Assembly: GCA_039621445.1 (NCBI GenBank)
Contig: CP154956.1
Coordinates: 31,440,667-31,504,666, forward strand
Reading direction: 5' to 3'
From: Euglena gracilis
Lineage: Eukaryota; Euglenida; Euglenophyceae; Euglenales
Length of the DNA stretch: 64,000 nt
Shown: one piece after another, positions 35,290 through 47,899 of the stretch
Position numbering within the stretch: position 1 is the stretch's first letter
Layout of the letters: every line of letters begins with the position of its first letter
The notes under the pieces: generated by a model
The model's database searches: none
Told to the model about the DNA's origin: nothing
Seen by the model: only the letters and a program-made list of their open reading frames with translations
Program-made: the position numbers and the translations under genes

Positions 35290-36330
35290 GGGGGTCCAGC
35301 CGGCAAAAAAGGCGCAGAGGTGATGGCTGGAACCCACCATATGGTATATCATATGGGGGGCACCTGGTGGTTGGGGGGGGGATCTGGGTGGCCCACAGGC
35401 CATTGCTTTCTCACCTCCGGAGGGCGTTACTTTCCACTTTCAAAATCCGTCAGTCATCTTTGAAAACCACTCACCCTCTGAACCCCCCTGGGGGGGGGGG
35501 GAGGGCTCAGTCAAACCAGCTACTCAGACCAAAGTGGCTGAAGATCAATGAGTGGACCTTGGCCAATGCTTCGAAACATTTCTGGTGCCTCAATGCCAAA
35601 AAAAGCATGGAAAATGGAAAATATCAAAAAATCCCTCAAAATAACATCTGGAGTTGTTATTCCAGGAAAATTGCACATGTGTGCCTCATAGCTGGCGCCT
35701 CAGAAGGCGACCATTTTTCCATCCAAGGGTTGGAGGTGAACGGGTTCAAGGTGGAGGAGAGTTTCCTGCGGAGGACTGTTTCAGTGGGGGGGCATATGGA
35801 CATGGCCCTGCGGGAGCAACACCACCCGGCACGTCGGCGCCTGCGAACGCACCGGGGGTGGGAGTAGTCGGGACGGGGTGGGAGGGGCCTAAAAGTACAA
35901 CACGTCCAGAAGGCCCAGTGAGGGAGAGGGACAGCAGTGGGACGCAGGGGGGGGGGGAGGGGGCCACATACCGAAAGTATGGGAAAGGGGGGTGGGGGGT
36001 GTGCCCAGCAAAGCAGGGCACTACACGCTACGCCGAAACACTGCCGGCGGGGGGACGGTGGCATTGAACTGCAAACCAAGAGCCCGAGGTCCAAACCTGC
36101 CCACTGAGCCCATTCCCCGGACAGGTCAAATGGGAGGATGGGAGGATGTAAAGGCATGTCTGGCCGGCAAATACACATTTCATTGGAATGTCCTACAGAC
36201 CCCGCCCATGCCTCTGAGTCATGTCAACGACGTTGAATGGGACAGGTTCATGAAAAATATCATCCGACCCCCAACCCTGTCTCTTGAACCTCATATAAAC
36301 TCAAAACCCCATAAAAATATATAAAATCCT
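35290..36330. other. Stretch with weak open frames only
   Basis: Plus-strand frames read GASEGDHFSIQGLEVNGFKV (35.69 kb) and WEDVKACLAGKYTFHWNV (36.15 kb). The minus frame at 35.75-35.87 kb is also open. None has recognisable motifs, matched splice ends or host-like codon use, so no gene is called. Confidence 0.3.
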
Positions 36331-36486
36331 TTCCTTGTGATCATTTTCTGCAGTTTGTTGGGTCACAGCCAGCCGCGGCCGACGACGGCCCCAACCAAAA
36401 CCTGACTCTGGTCAGCCCCACCCTTCGTTGGACTCTGGTTTGGGGTGATGATTGGGCAGACGCACTCTTTCAAGTCAAAATATAAA

Positions 36487-39400
36487 CTTAGGCGGCCGGA
36501 TTTGCACTTAAGGGTTTTTTCTTTGAAATGGGCGCATTTGCGCAAATGCGCAAATTTTACGAAATTCCTGGAACCCAGTACCCTGACACACAGGACAGAT
36601 TATGGACTATTGCAGCCCTGTGTTGGAGGGAGGTAACTCCCAGTGGTTTGGTGCAAATGCTGCTTACCGAGTGACGTGAATAATGCCGAGGGTGAGATTG
36701 GTGCTCTTGTGTGTCAAACAGGTGGGAAACACACACCCGCTGTTACGACACTTAGAACTGGTGCTGACGTGGTGACTGACTGACTTGGATACTGCAGCCG
36801 CCCGCAAAAACACAAGGAGCCTTATTACATCACATACTACAGACTATGTCAGCCAGCCGTCACACAACTGATTTCTCTTTGTGCGCGCATTTGCGCAAAT
36901 AAAAACAAATTTGCCCGTGGGCGCACTTGCGCAAATAAACACAAAACATTGAAAGTAAAAATACACGTTTGTGGGCGCAAATGTGCCCACAAACAATTTT
37001 TTTGTGCGCGCAAATGCGCGCACCAACATCTTGGGGAAACTGGCATGTGGATGGGTTTGTGCAATGGGAGGCAACAAACAACATGTCTGTGTTAAAACAC
37101 ACTGATGATTACCATGGACCTACCAGGTTTTTGAACGTGATAGGTGTGTTGGTGCGCGCATTTGCGCAAATAAACACAATTACGTTTGTGCGCACATTTG
37201 GGCAAATGCCCGCACAAACATTTTAATCGATAGCTTCAAAATAGTGTGCTTGAGCGAGCCTTGGCGCGCACAAATGAAGTTTGTTTGTGTGCGCAAATGC
37301 GCGCACCAACACACATCCGTTGTGCGTCACCATCTCCTCGTCCGTGACGGCTGACGAACACAATTCCTCACGCCAACCATTGATTTGCACAACGAATATG
37401 TTTTGATGAAATTTGTGGTGAGAGGTAGTGTGTAATTTTCACTTGAACACGGCATCTGACTGGCAAAAATTTGTCTGCCTTACGTGTGTAAATTTGTACT
37501 GCTGTTCTACGGCCCACACGGCCGGTTGTTTTGGCCCCATCTGTTTGGCAGTTGAGTGTAATGAATTGATGACGTAAAACGACCTGTGACTGTTGGACAC
37601 CTTTTCTGCAACGGTACTGCGTCATAAGAAATCAAAATTTGGCACCGGAAATACCCGGGATGCTTCAGGCCGGAGTCCATTTTCTGGTTTTTTATCCACC
37701 ATTTTTCCCTTGAAAACGTAAAACATACCAGTTTTTGTGCATAATTCGTGGGGAGTGAGCCCCACCGCTTTCATGCAACCAATTGAGTGGTAAAAGTTCA
37801 CCACTTCCTTGCACCCAAAGTAACGGGTGTTTGAGGGCCACCTTTCTCCAGCTGATGGTTGCCATGCACTGGCACCACGTCGTCCCCCCAGCCTCACGTC
37901 CCGGTTGCGAGGTATAACGTGGCCGCTAAAGCTGGGTGCTCTGTGGAGGTCGATTCCGGTCTGGTGGGTGCTGAAGCATCAGCAGCTGATGTGGCTGCAG
38001 CAGCGGAGCCCAGGCCGCAGGCCAGTGGCAGGGCTGTTGGGATCCTAAAATCGGTGACGGTAGACGTGTACCGTTATCGGGTGGCTGCGCACCCACCTTC
38101 AGGAGATCCTCTGTCTCCATCTTTTGTGGACCCGAATGGACCAGAAACAGCACCATAATACCAGGTGGTGGAGGATACGGTGTGGTCATTTGGGTTGAAC
38201 ACATTCAGAAGCCACTAAGGGTAGCTGTTGGAGGGCCAAATGAAGCCGCTTTTGGCTCCTCCATTGTGGTTCATTTGCGCATTTGCGCGCATCACGTTGT
38301 TTGTGTGTGCAAATGCGCAAATGAACCAGATGTAAATTGTGCAAATGTTTTCATGTTGTTCATTTGCGCATTTGCGCCCACAAACAATGTGATGCGCGCA
38401 AATGTGCAAATGAACCACATCTGCTGCTGGTGTTTAACAGTTGTGTTTCTGCACACCCTTCTTCTTGGTGTTTGTGTGCGCATTTGCGCCCACAAACACA
38501 AATTGTGTTGGTGGGCGCAAATGCGCGCATAAACATATTTTTTTTGTGCGCGCATTTGCACCCATAAGCTTGCGCTGTCGACAAACGCTGTGACAAACCC
38601 ACCAAAATATGTTTCTGGGCGGCCCGCTGGTCCGCGCCGTCACGGCCCCTTTCTCACATCGTTTATCGACGGTGTCAGTTCATGGGCACTGAAGCGCAAC
38701 CCTTGAAGCACAAATTTGTGTTTATTTGCGCAAATGTCTCACCAACACAATTATGCTTGTGCGTACATTTGCACAAATAAACACAATTTTGTCCTTCAAA
38801 GGTTGGGCTTCTTCCGGTGGGTTCATAAAACTGGTTGTGCAGATACCGAGTGTAAGTGGGGTGGGAGACGCCCGCCCCTGTCATTCGCCTCGGACCTGTA
38901 TTTCTTCCCCTCTGCGCATCCCTTGCCAAACACCCCACACCTACCTTCCTTTCCTTGTGTCCTTCCTTCCGGCTTTGTCACACCACACCCACACACCCCG
39001 GCACTTTCTCCCAGCGCTCTAACAAACAACCCAATACACCACACCAAGGCGCCACAAGCAAAGCAGTCTGGCAAACACCCAGGACGCACACCGCCAGCAG
39101 CTCGGGCTCACCCGGGGAAACAGCCGAAAGCATCAACAAAGGCAGCAAAGGTCCCGTTCCTGTACCGCTTTTTGCGTTTTTTTTCGCTTCCGGGGGGGAA
39201 GGCCCCAGGGGTTTCGACGTTCGGAGCCCATTTCTGGACCCCCCAAAACACCAAATTTTTACCAAGGTCCCAGGGGTCATACCCAGGCTGTTTTTTTTTT
39301 ACCAACCCCGGGGGGGGGAGGGGGGTCCGGAGTGCCTGTTAGTGCCTGCCCAGGCAGGCACTACCCCCCCCCCCCCGGGGGGTCGGATTGGGAGTGCCTT

Positions 39401-39630
39401 GGAGTGCCTGCCCAGGCAGGCACCCCCCCCCCCCGGGGTGGGGTCGGCACCCGACTAAAATACAGCCTGGTCATACCGCCAAAAACAGAATTTTGCTCAT
39501 TTTTTGCACTCTCTCGTCACCATGTTTTCAAACCCCCCGTGGTCACACAGCCAAAATCAAAATTTTTGGACATTTGCGCAAATGCGCAAATCAACATAAA
39601 AAAGCTTAAGTGCGAATCCGGCCGCCTAAG
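36487..39630. mobile_element. 3.1-kb TIR element rich in TTTGCGCAAATGCGC motifs
   Basis: The left terminus CTTAGGCGGCCGGATTTG and the right terminus CAAATCC-like complement ending GGCCGCCTAAG (39605-39630) form a 26-bp inverted repeat with one mismatch, continuing into CACTTAAG. The interior has about twenty copies of short palindromes of the GCGCAAATGCGC / TTTGCGCAAAT type, in both orientations. It also contains the G/C-run block at 39.3-39.45 kb with two direct GTGCCTGCCCAGGCAGGCAC palindromes. No transposase was recognised. Confidence 0.7.
37859..38158 (+). CDS. Orphan open frame inside the 3.1-kb TIR element
   Basis: A 99-codon plus frame reads EASAADVAAAAEPRPQASG and VTVDVYRYRVAAHPPSG. 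It has no recognised domain. If the element encodes anything, this is the best candidate, but chance is more likely. Confidence 0.15.
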   Translation: MPCTGTTSSPQPHVPVARYNVAAKAGCSVEVDSGLVGAEASAADVAAAAEPRPQASGRAVGILKSVTVDVYRYRVAAHPPSGDPLSPSFVDPNGPETAP

Positions 39631-39789
39631 ATGAAAAAAGCTACAAACAGGCGGCCTCTGATGGGGGGTGGCCTGGGCAACGGGCGATTGTTGGACATAA
39701 GGGAGGGGGGGGCGTATGGCTCAAAAAAAACTCACACCTGGACAGCTTGGGGAGATTGATCCCCCTCGGTTGCACTGTGAAATCGCAGC

Positions 39790-40150
39790 GGGGTGGAGGT
39801 CGGATGCCTGCCCCTCCCACCCCCTGTGAACCCCAGTCTGCAATTCCTCTGGCAGCGGCCTGAGCCGCCCCCACCCGAAGCCCCGGGTCAGCGTCCCTCC
39901 GGGCGGGGGACACCACCTTGTGACATCAGACAACCCTGGTCCCAACACACGACGAATGCAGCACGGGGGGGGGGGGGGCACAGCGGGGGTCAGGGAACGA
40001 GGGGTCAGTAGGCCAGCGGCTGCCAAAAGCGGCACTGGCTCCCGGTCCTTTGGCGGGCCCGTCTCTGCAGGGCGGGGGCGGGCCAGGCTGCCCTCGGACC
40101 ACCCGGCGGGGCGACGCGGTCCCGTTCGGGGAACGCACCCGGTTTCCAAA
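39790..40150 (-). CDS. Candidate GC-rich exon(s), unidentified
   Basis: The GC-rich segment has open minus frames including AETGPPKDREPVPLLAAAGL. Third positions are G/C-rich. It has no identifiable family and no paired intron ends, and the frame is uncertain. Confidence 0.2.
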
Positions 40151-41084
40151 CCAGAAAATAAAACCGCAAATATTTCCTTTGCTTTGCAATATCAGCATTT
40201 TCGATCTCAGATTTGAAATGACTGTGCTTGCCGTTGCATGCCTGTCTGAGAGTCTGCCTGTATGTTTCAGTCTGTCTTTTGGATGTGTGTCTGTCTTGAA
40301 CGAGTGCAACCAGGGAGCATGCATGTATGCTTGTACGTCCACACATTATTCTATTGCCACCCCCTTTGCAAGTGGCAAATGAGGGGGGGCAGGTAATTAA
40401 ATAATTGTAAAAATTAGAATAATAACAAACATCACGCATTGTTCCTCTTCATCTCATTTGTTAAGTGTGATTGTTCGAATTGTTCTAATGTATTAGAAGA
40501 ATCAGAGTAATGACAAATATCAAATGTTTGCTATTATTCTTACTCTTCTGACTGCATTAAAAAAGAATACTATGAATAATCACACACAACAAATGAGATG
40601 GGGGAAGAGGAACAACACAAATTCATCTTTTGCATTCAATTTCCCTTAAAAATATACCTCCCTTAGTTGCACTAAGGCTTTTTGCCTGTGTATGGCCAGC
40701 GCTAATTTCGCTAACTTAACTTTGCTAACTTAAATCTACACCCCCCCAGAGGGTGGTCGCGCGCACGTGCGCGCGCGCGTGTGTGTATGGGTTTTCAGAA
40801 AAGGTGGGTGGGCGGGCCCGGGAAAAGTACCCCCCCACCCGGGGTTCCCCGGGTTCCGTAAATGAACCAGATTGGTCCATTCTCAGACTTTCTTGAACGC
40901 ACCCAGGGGTGTCATTTACAATCTCTTGATGTTGTATTTCATTCATTCATTGTTTTGAATAGGTTTGGTCAGGTTTAGGAAATTCCCTAAAAGGAAAAAC
41001 AAATTTAGATCTTGAGTTAGCCCAAGATACCGATGCATACACTAGACAGACAGACACGGATACATACAGACAGACAGACATACA

Positions 41085-41395
41085 CACACACACACACATA
41101 CATACATACATACATACATACATACATACATACATACATACATACATACATACATACATACATACATACATACATACATACATACATACATACATACATA
41201 CATACATACATACATACATACATACATACATACATACATACATACATACATACATACATACATACTTCCATACATACATACATACATACATACATACATA
41301 CATACATACATACATACATACATACATACATACATACATACATACATACATACATACATACATACATACATGCATGCATGCATACATGCACACAT

Positions 41396-41482
<87 letters not shown>

Positions 41483-41485
41483 GTC
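41085..41485. repeat. (CATA)n then (CAGA)n microsatellites
   Basis: About 290 bp of CATA units with one TTCC interruption at 41266, then a short CATG block, then about 88 bp of CAGA units. It lies directly left of the compound element starting near 41503. Confidence 0.97.
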
Positions 41486-41559
41486 AGACATATGTGTGTG
41501 TATGGCAGCTGAATTCTTAGTCCCCCCGGGGGGGGGGGGGCGGGAGGGTTACGGTAGGA

Positions 41560-41880
41560 GGAGGCTCCGTAGGAGGAGGCTCTAGAGCCTCCTCGAACAA
41601 TGTACGAGGAGGCTCTAGAGCCTCCTCGAACATTGTTCGAGGAGGCTCTAGAGCCTCCTCGAACGTGGTTCGAAGAGGTTCGAGGAGGCTCTAGAGCCTC
41701 CTCGAACGTGGTTCGAGGTCGTTCGAGGAGGCTCTAGATCCTCCTCGAACGTGGTTCGAGGACGTTCAAGGAGGCTCTAGAGCCTCCTCGAATGTGGTTC
41801 GAGGACGTTCGAGGAGGCTCTAGAGCCTCCTCGAACGTGGTTCGAGGTCGTTCGAGGAGGCTCTAGAGCCTCCTCCTATG
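41560..41880. repeat. Palindromic minisatellite, left arm
   Basis: Repeated GAGGAGGCTCTAGAGCCTCC palindromes, each followed by TCGAACGTGGTTCGAGG, itself a palindrome. Units are 40-65 bp. Confidence 0.95.
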
Positions 41881-42079
41881 TACAACTGGGTATCAGGAGG
41901 CTGGGAAAATTTTTTTCAAACTGATCTCTCTCTCTCTCACTCTCTTTCTCTCTCTCTCTCTCCCTCTCTCTCTATCAATGTCTCCCAGTATAATTCCTGT
42001 CTATGCAATAGACGGGCACCAGGTCACGGTGAGCGGTGCATAAAATCAAGGCAAACAACACATATTGTCTGCTGTCATA

Positions 42080-44540
42080 GGTGCAAGTCGACCTAACCCT
42101 ATCCCTTTCATTAACAAAATAAACCCCTTTTATCCGCCAACCACTTCTCGGGTGCAAGTCGACCTAACCCTATCCCTTTCATTAACAAAATAAACCCCTT
42201 TTATCCGCCAACCCCTTTTATCCGCCAACCCCTTCTCAGGTGCAAGTCGACCTAACCCTATCCCTTTCATTAACAAAATAAACCCCTTTTATCTGCCAAC
42301 CCCTTTTATCTGCCAACCCCTTCTCGGGTGCAAGTCGACCTAACCCTATCCCTTTCATTAACAAAATAAACCCCTTTTATCCGCCAACCCCTTTTATCCG
42401 CCAACCCCTTCTCGGGTGCAAGTCGACCTAACCCTACCCCTTTCATTAACGAATAAACCCGTTTTATCTGCCAACCCCTTCTCGGGTGCAAGTCGACCTA
42501 ACCCTATCCCTTTCATTAACAAAATAAACCCCTTTTATCTGCCAACCCCTTCTCGGGTGCAAGTCGACCTAACCCTATCCCTTTCATTAACAAAATAAAC
42601 CCCTTTTATCCGCCAACCCCTTTTATCCGCCAACCCCTTCTCGGGTGCAAGTCGACCTAACCCTATCCCTTTCATTAACAAAATAAACCCCTTTTATCCG
42701 CCAACCCCTTTTATCTGCCAACCCCTTCTCGGGTGCAAGTCGACCTAACCCTATCCCTTTCATTAGCAAAATAAAACTGCTTTTATCTGCCAACCCCTTT
42801 TATCTGCCAACCCCTTCTCGGGTGCAAGTCGACCTAACCCTATCCCTTTCATTAACAAAATAAACCCCTTTTATCCGCCAACCCCTTTTATCTGCCAACC
42901 CCTTCTCGGGTGCAAGTCGACCTAACCCTATCCCTTTCATTAACAAAATAAACCCCTTTTATCCGCCAACCCCTTCTCGGGTGCAAGTCGACCTAACCCT
43001 ATCCCTTTCATTAACAAAATAAACCCCTTTTATCCGCCAACCCCTTCTATCCGCCAACCCCTTCTCGGGTGCAAGTCGACCTAACCCTACCCCTTTCATT
43101 AACGAATAAACCCGTTTTATCTGCCAACCCCTTCTCGGGTGCAAGTCGACCTAACCCTATCCCTTTCATTATCAAAATAAACCCCTTTTATCTGCCAACC
43201 CCTTCTCGGGTGCAAGTCGACCTAACCCTATCCCTTTCATTAACAAAATAAACCCCTTTTATCCGCCAACCCCTTTTATCTGCCAACCCCTTCTCAGGTG
43301 CAAGTCGACCTAACCCTATCCCTTTCATTAACAAAATAAACCCTTTTTATCCGCCAACCCCTTTTATCTGCCAACCCCTTCTCGGGTGCAAGTCGACCTA
43401 ACCCTATCCCTTTCATTAACAAAATAAACCCCTTTTATCCGCCAACCCCTTCTCGGGTGCAAGTCGACCTAACCCTATCCCTTTCATTAACAAAATAAAC
43501 CCCTTTTATCCGCCAACCCCTTTTATCCGCCAACCCCTTCTCGGGTGCAAGTCGACCTAACCCTATCCCTTTCATTAACAAAATAAACCCCTTTTATCTG
43601 CCAACCCCTTCTCGGGTGAAAGTCGACCTAACCCTATCCCTTTCATTAACAAAATAAACCCCTTTATCCGCCAACCCCTTTTATCCGCCAACCCCTTCTC
43701 GGGTGCAAGTCGACCTAACCCTATCCCTTTCATTAACAAAATAAACCCCTTTTATCCGCCAACCCCTTTTATCTGCCAACCCCTTCTCGGGTGCAAGTCG
43801 ACCTAACCCTATCCCTTTCATTAACAAAATAAACCCCTTTTATCCGCCAACCCCTTCTCGGGTGCAAGTCGACCTAACCCTATCCCTTTCATTAACAAAA
43901 TAAACCCCTTTTATCCGCCAACCCCTTTTATCCGCCAACCCCTTCTCAGGTGCAAGTCGACCTAACCCTATCCCTTTCATTAACAAAATAAACCCCTTTT
44001 ATCTGCCAACCCCTTTTATCTGCCAACCCCTTCTCGGGTGCAAGTCGACCTAACCCTATCCCTTTCATTAACAAAATAAACCCCTTTTATCCGCCAACCC
44101 CTTCTCGGGTGCAAGTCGACCTAACCCTATCCCTTTCATTAACAAAATAAACCCCTTTTATCCGCCAACCCCTTTTATCCGCCAACCCCTTCTCAGGTGC
44201 AAGTCGACCTAACCCTATCCCTTTCATTAACAAAATAAACCCCTTTTATCTGCCAACCCCTTTTATCTGCCAACCCCTTCTCGGGTGCAAGTCGACCTAA
44301 CCCTATCCCTTTCATTAACAAAATAAACCCCTTTTATCCGCCAACCCCTTTTATCCGCCAACCCCTTCTCGGGTGCAAGTCGACCTAACCCTATCCCTTT
44401 CATTAACAAAAATAAACCGTTTATCTGCCACCCCCTTCTCGGGTGCAAGTCGACCTAACCCTATCATTAACAAAATAAACCCCTTTTATCTGCCAACCCC
44501 TTCTCGGGTGCAAGTCGACCTAACCCTATCCCTCCCTAAC
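42080..44540. repeat. Telomere-like tandem array, 31 units
   Basis: The 71-bp core unit contains GTCGACCTAACCCTATCCC, CATTAACAAAATAAACCCC and TTTTATCCGCCAACCCC. An 18-bp TTTTATC(C/T)GCCAACCCC segment is single in some units and doubled in others, giving about 71- and 89-bp forms. I counted 31 GTCGACC sites. CCTAACCCTATCCC resembles the C-rich telomere strand. Confidence 0.95.
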
Positions 44541-44551
44541 CCTCCACACAG

Positions 44552-44625
<74 letters not shown>

Positions 44626-44679
44626 AAAATAGAAGCGCGGTCTCCTGATACGGTGAAGCATGTACACAGGAGGAGGCTC

Positions 44680-45145
44680 GAGATTTCGTTCGAGGAGGCT
44701 CTAGAGCCTCCTCGAACATCCTCGAACCACGTTCGAGGAGGCTCTAGAGCCTCCTCGAACCACCTCGAACCACGTTCGAGGAGGCTCTAGAGCCTCCTCG
44801 AACGACCTCGAACCACGTTCGAGGAGGCTCTAGAGCCTCCTCGAACCTCCTCGAACCACGTTCGAGGAGGCTCTAGAGCCTCCTCGAACGACCTCGAACC
44901 ACGTTCGAGGAGGCTCTAGAGCCTCCTCGAACGACCTCGAACCACGTTCGAGGAGGCTCTAGAGCCTCCTCGAACGACCTCGAACCACGTTCGAGGAGGC
45001 TCTAGAGCCTCCTCGAACATGGTTCGAGGAGGCTCTAGAGCCTCCTCGAACCACTTTTAAGCCCCCCCTAGAGGGGGGGGGGGCTTAAAAATGTTCGAGG
45101 AGGCTCGAGGTCGAACGCTCGATTTCGAGCCTCCTCCTACGGTTA
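44680..45145. repeat. Palindromic minisatellite, right arm
   Basis: The same GAGGAGGCTCTAGAGCCTCC units as the left arm, in the order expected for an inverted copy (CTCGAACCACGTTCGAGG spacers). It closes with TCGAGCCTCCTCCTACGG. Confidence 0.95.
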
Positions 45146-45399
45146 CCCCCCCGGGGGGGGGCATTAAGAAGTTCCAGGGGGTCCAAAAAAACTTTTTGCA
45201 TTATCGATGGAATAGGGTGAGTGTAAAGAATCCAGCCTTAATTTAGGCCTAACTTGCACACCTAACACTAATCAATAAGTTAGGCCTAACTCTCAACTCT
45301 AACAGTATTCCATCAATAAACCAACATTTTCCCCCGACCCCACTGTGAATTCTTGACGCCCCGGGGGGGTCATTAAGAATTCAGCTGCCACATATATAC

Positions 45400-46621
45400 A
45401 TACGTATATACACAAGGTGTGCAGGACGCTGGGTTGTAAGCCATCGGGCTGGTCAGCCCCCCTCCTCCAAGGAGGGGGGCTTACCAGTGCCCTACCCACC
45501 GCTACCCACGGAGGGCAGCCTCGCTGGCGAGAGCGGACATGGGGCAATAGGGGCTTGCTGACGGAAGGCAGGGGCGCCGGGCTCTGAAACTGAATCTCCG
45601 GTTCTTGGTCTTTGAGACACTTGCCACGCGGATCAACAGACCCCCAACCACGCGGATGCCTTGAGCACTCCAGGGGGCAATTGCAGCCCGCCGGCTGGGA
45701 AAAGGCTGTCCCTCGGGTCTGATCCCCTGCTCCCCCAGAGGTGGAGGGTCTGAGGGGGAAGCAATGCTCAAGGTGGAAGCAATAAAAGGAGAAGTTGTAA
45801 TAATAATTATAATAATAATAAACCAAAATGTGGGCCATTTTGAGAGCCCTCAACGCCAGATTCTTGAGGGTTTCCCAAAACCCAGGCCGTTTTCGGTCGT
45901 CTCGACCTCCGGCGCCCTTCGCCTGATTGTTGCGAAAGACCGCAGACACGGAGACCCTTTTCCACTGCGGGCGGCGTGCGAAAACAGCAGCATTTACCGC
46001 CCGGGAGGCGCAAAATACCACATCCGTGACGAACCCCCAGAAAGCGTCATTTTGGGCTCCGATCGGCTTGAAATCGAGCCACAATTCTGAGATAAAACTC
46101 CAAAAACAATCAAAAACCAGCGTTTTGGACCATTTTTGAACCCTTTCCCTAAAATCATACCAAAAAAAAATGTTTCGGTTCAGTCCAGATGGGCTGACGA
46201 AGTTCCAACTTTATTTCAACTGACCCCAGGGGAGCTGGCTGGGGAAAACAGGTGTTCAGTGAATGGACCCCCAAGGAGTATTCCGGCCTTCTTTCTCTGA
46301 CCCCCACCGCCTCATCAACAGCAACGCCTGCAACCACCGCCAGTCACATTTGGGTTGTCAGCAACGAGGTGCCCAGCACACACCGCCACCAGGGAAGCCA
46401 AAACCACACCAAGTGGGTGCTCCGAGTCACAGGGGGTAGATGCAGGGCTCTCAGCAGCCCCATGGCAGGGGAGGGTACTTGGGATGTGGTGTGTGTGTGT
46501 GTGAGAGGGAGCGGGAGGGAGAGGGTGAGGGAGAGGGAGAGGGAGAGGAGAGGTGACGTGACGCGCTCACATGCGCGCGCGCACACACACACACATGCGC
46601 GCACGTACACGCACACATACA

Positions 46622-46657
<36 letters not shown>

Positions 46658-47160
46658 CGCGTGTGTCCTTTATCAAGAAAGTCACCCATGCTTCCCGCCT
46701 GCCATGGTCGAGCCGGGTCCCTGGGGGTGAGGAGGTGGGCGAGAAATGGCTTAGGCGAACGGAGGGAGAGGCAGACAGGCCCTCTACATGCAATTTCAAT
46801 CGAGGGGCGTTTGCTTTCGGCTCCGTGAGAGACCCCACAGCCGGCGGGTGTGTGAGCGTATGTGTGTGGGTGTGTGGGTGCGGGTGCGGGTGCATGTGTG
46901 TGCGGATGCCCTCGCCAGGCAGAGGCCAAGCGAACACCCAACCTCAGAAAGCAAGGGTCTGTGGCGTGGGGATGAAGGTCCCGAAACCCCCTGCACTGAC
47001 CTCCCCCCTCACTGACCGACAGCCAACCGCAATGACGACAAGGGGTATTGAAAATTCGGTTTCGGCATTGAGGCACACTAAAACCCTCATTTGCACGACA
47101 CTCCATGCAGCAGGCGATCTCCATTCCCCGGTGTAGCATTTTAGGCGGACCTCCCCCAGC
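45400..47160. other. Non-genic stretch; long minus open frame judged non-coding
   Basis: 45299-46084 is open for 261 codons on the minus strand, but the frame runs through repeat motifs and low-complexity YYYNYYYN. I saw nothing conserved. (CA)n at 46577-46655 and GAGAGGGA-rich DNA at 46505-46550 follow. Confidence 0.45.
46567..46660. repeat. (CA/GCGC)n microsatellite
   Basis: CGCGCACACACA and CACGTACACACACA units. Confidence 0.9.
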
Positions 47161-47319
47161 CTAGCACATCCGCACATCGATATATTGCACTGGGGGGAGA
47201 TGGACACTCGGCCCCGACCTGCGTGCGACGGGTCGGCCGTCCCTGACCTTTCCGGGGTGGGGTCCCCCGCCTGCCTCGGGCCCGCGGCTTGGAATGGGCT
47301 GCCACCGGAGGGATTCACA

Positions 47320-47420
47320 TAGCGAGCGGCGTTTCGTCTGCGTCGTGGGGCTGCCCCACCCGCCCTGGAACGGTGTGGAGAGGAACGCCCTCAGGCACTG
47401 CACCACTGTAGGGGGACCAC
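47320..47420 (+). CDS. Candidate plus-strand exon, unidentified
   Basis: The frame reads RRFVCVVGLPHPPWNGVERN with G/C-rich third positions, like the host exons. The minus frame is also open across 47161-47820, so strand is unsure. No partner exons. Confidence 0.25.
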
Positions 47421-47899
47421 TCAAATAGGTTCGGAGGGGGGTGACAAGAACCCCCCCACCACTGCTGCACCAGTTTGGCGAGAACAGTGGAGGAGGCCAA
47501 CTTTCCACACGGCGAGTACAGGCACATGAAACAGCCGGTGCCACAACAGTCAGGAATACCCCCTCAGCATTCCAAGGCCAAATCTTGCTCGCCGGGGGGA
47601 AATTGGGAGAGGGGATTTGCACTTTTAGACCCTTAACTGAAGGAGACTCGCTTTTGGCTACCATGCACCAGCAAAAAATCGCTTCCAAATGGTTGCGCCC
47701 TGCCTGGGATCTGTAGATTTTTTCGACTTGCAAAAAGTTGTTCTGCAGATGGAAATATGAATGTAGATCCCTCTCAAAAAACCAACTCAGCCTCAACAGG
47801 ATCTCCTTTGTTCGGTCCACCGAAGGGGGGTGGTTTATTCAAAGAATTGTTGCTTGAAGCCTGACCTTCACCGCCCAAAATACCACTTTTTGACAAAAA

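Larger units (their letters stand above)
41503..45394. mobile_element. 3.9-kb compound element with palindromic arms and telomere-like core
   Basis: The outer ends GGCAGCTGAATTCTTAGT (left) and TTAAGAATTCAGCTGCC (right) are inverted repeats. Inside are GGTTACGGTAGGAGGAGGC (41547) and its complement before 45147. Then come arms of palindromic GAGGAGGCTCTAGAGCCTCC units (41560-41880 and 44680-45110), with (CT)n at 41925-41970 and 44553-44622 and the tandem array in the centre. The right part 45180-45310 repeats the telomeric foldback motif TTAGGCCTAA. No transposition gene is seen. Confidence 0.75.

Noticed and set aside
41017-41512. Long Cys/Met/Tyr and His/Thr/Ile repeat frames
   Set aside because: They are translations of the CATA and CAGA microsatellites.
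42080-44540. CRISPR-like array
   Set aside because: The repeats are contiguous 71/89-bp tandem units without unique spacers, in a eukaryotic context.
42080-44540. True chromosome end (telomere)
   Set aside because: The array is internal, its unit is 71-89 bp with only a short telomere-like part, and ordinary sequence continues on both sides.
45299-46084. 261-codon minus open frame
   Set aside because: It runs through a YYYNYYYN low-complexity block and interspersed-repeat motifs, shows no conserved motif and does not follow host codon bias; long stop-free runs are common in this GC-rich repeat DNA.
47161-47820. 219-codon minus open frame
   Set aside because: Composition is not protein-like over most of its length, and the GC-rich part reads better on the plus strand (VCVVGLPHPPWNGVERN).
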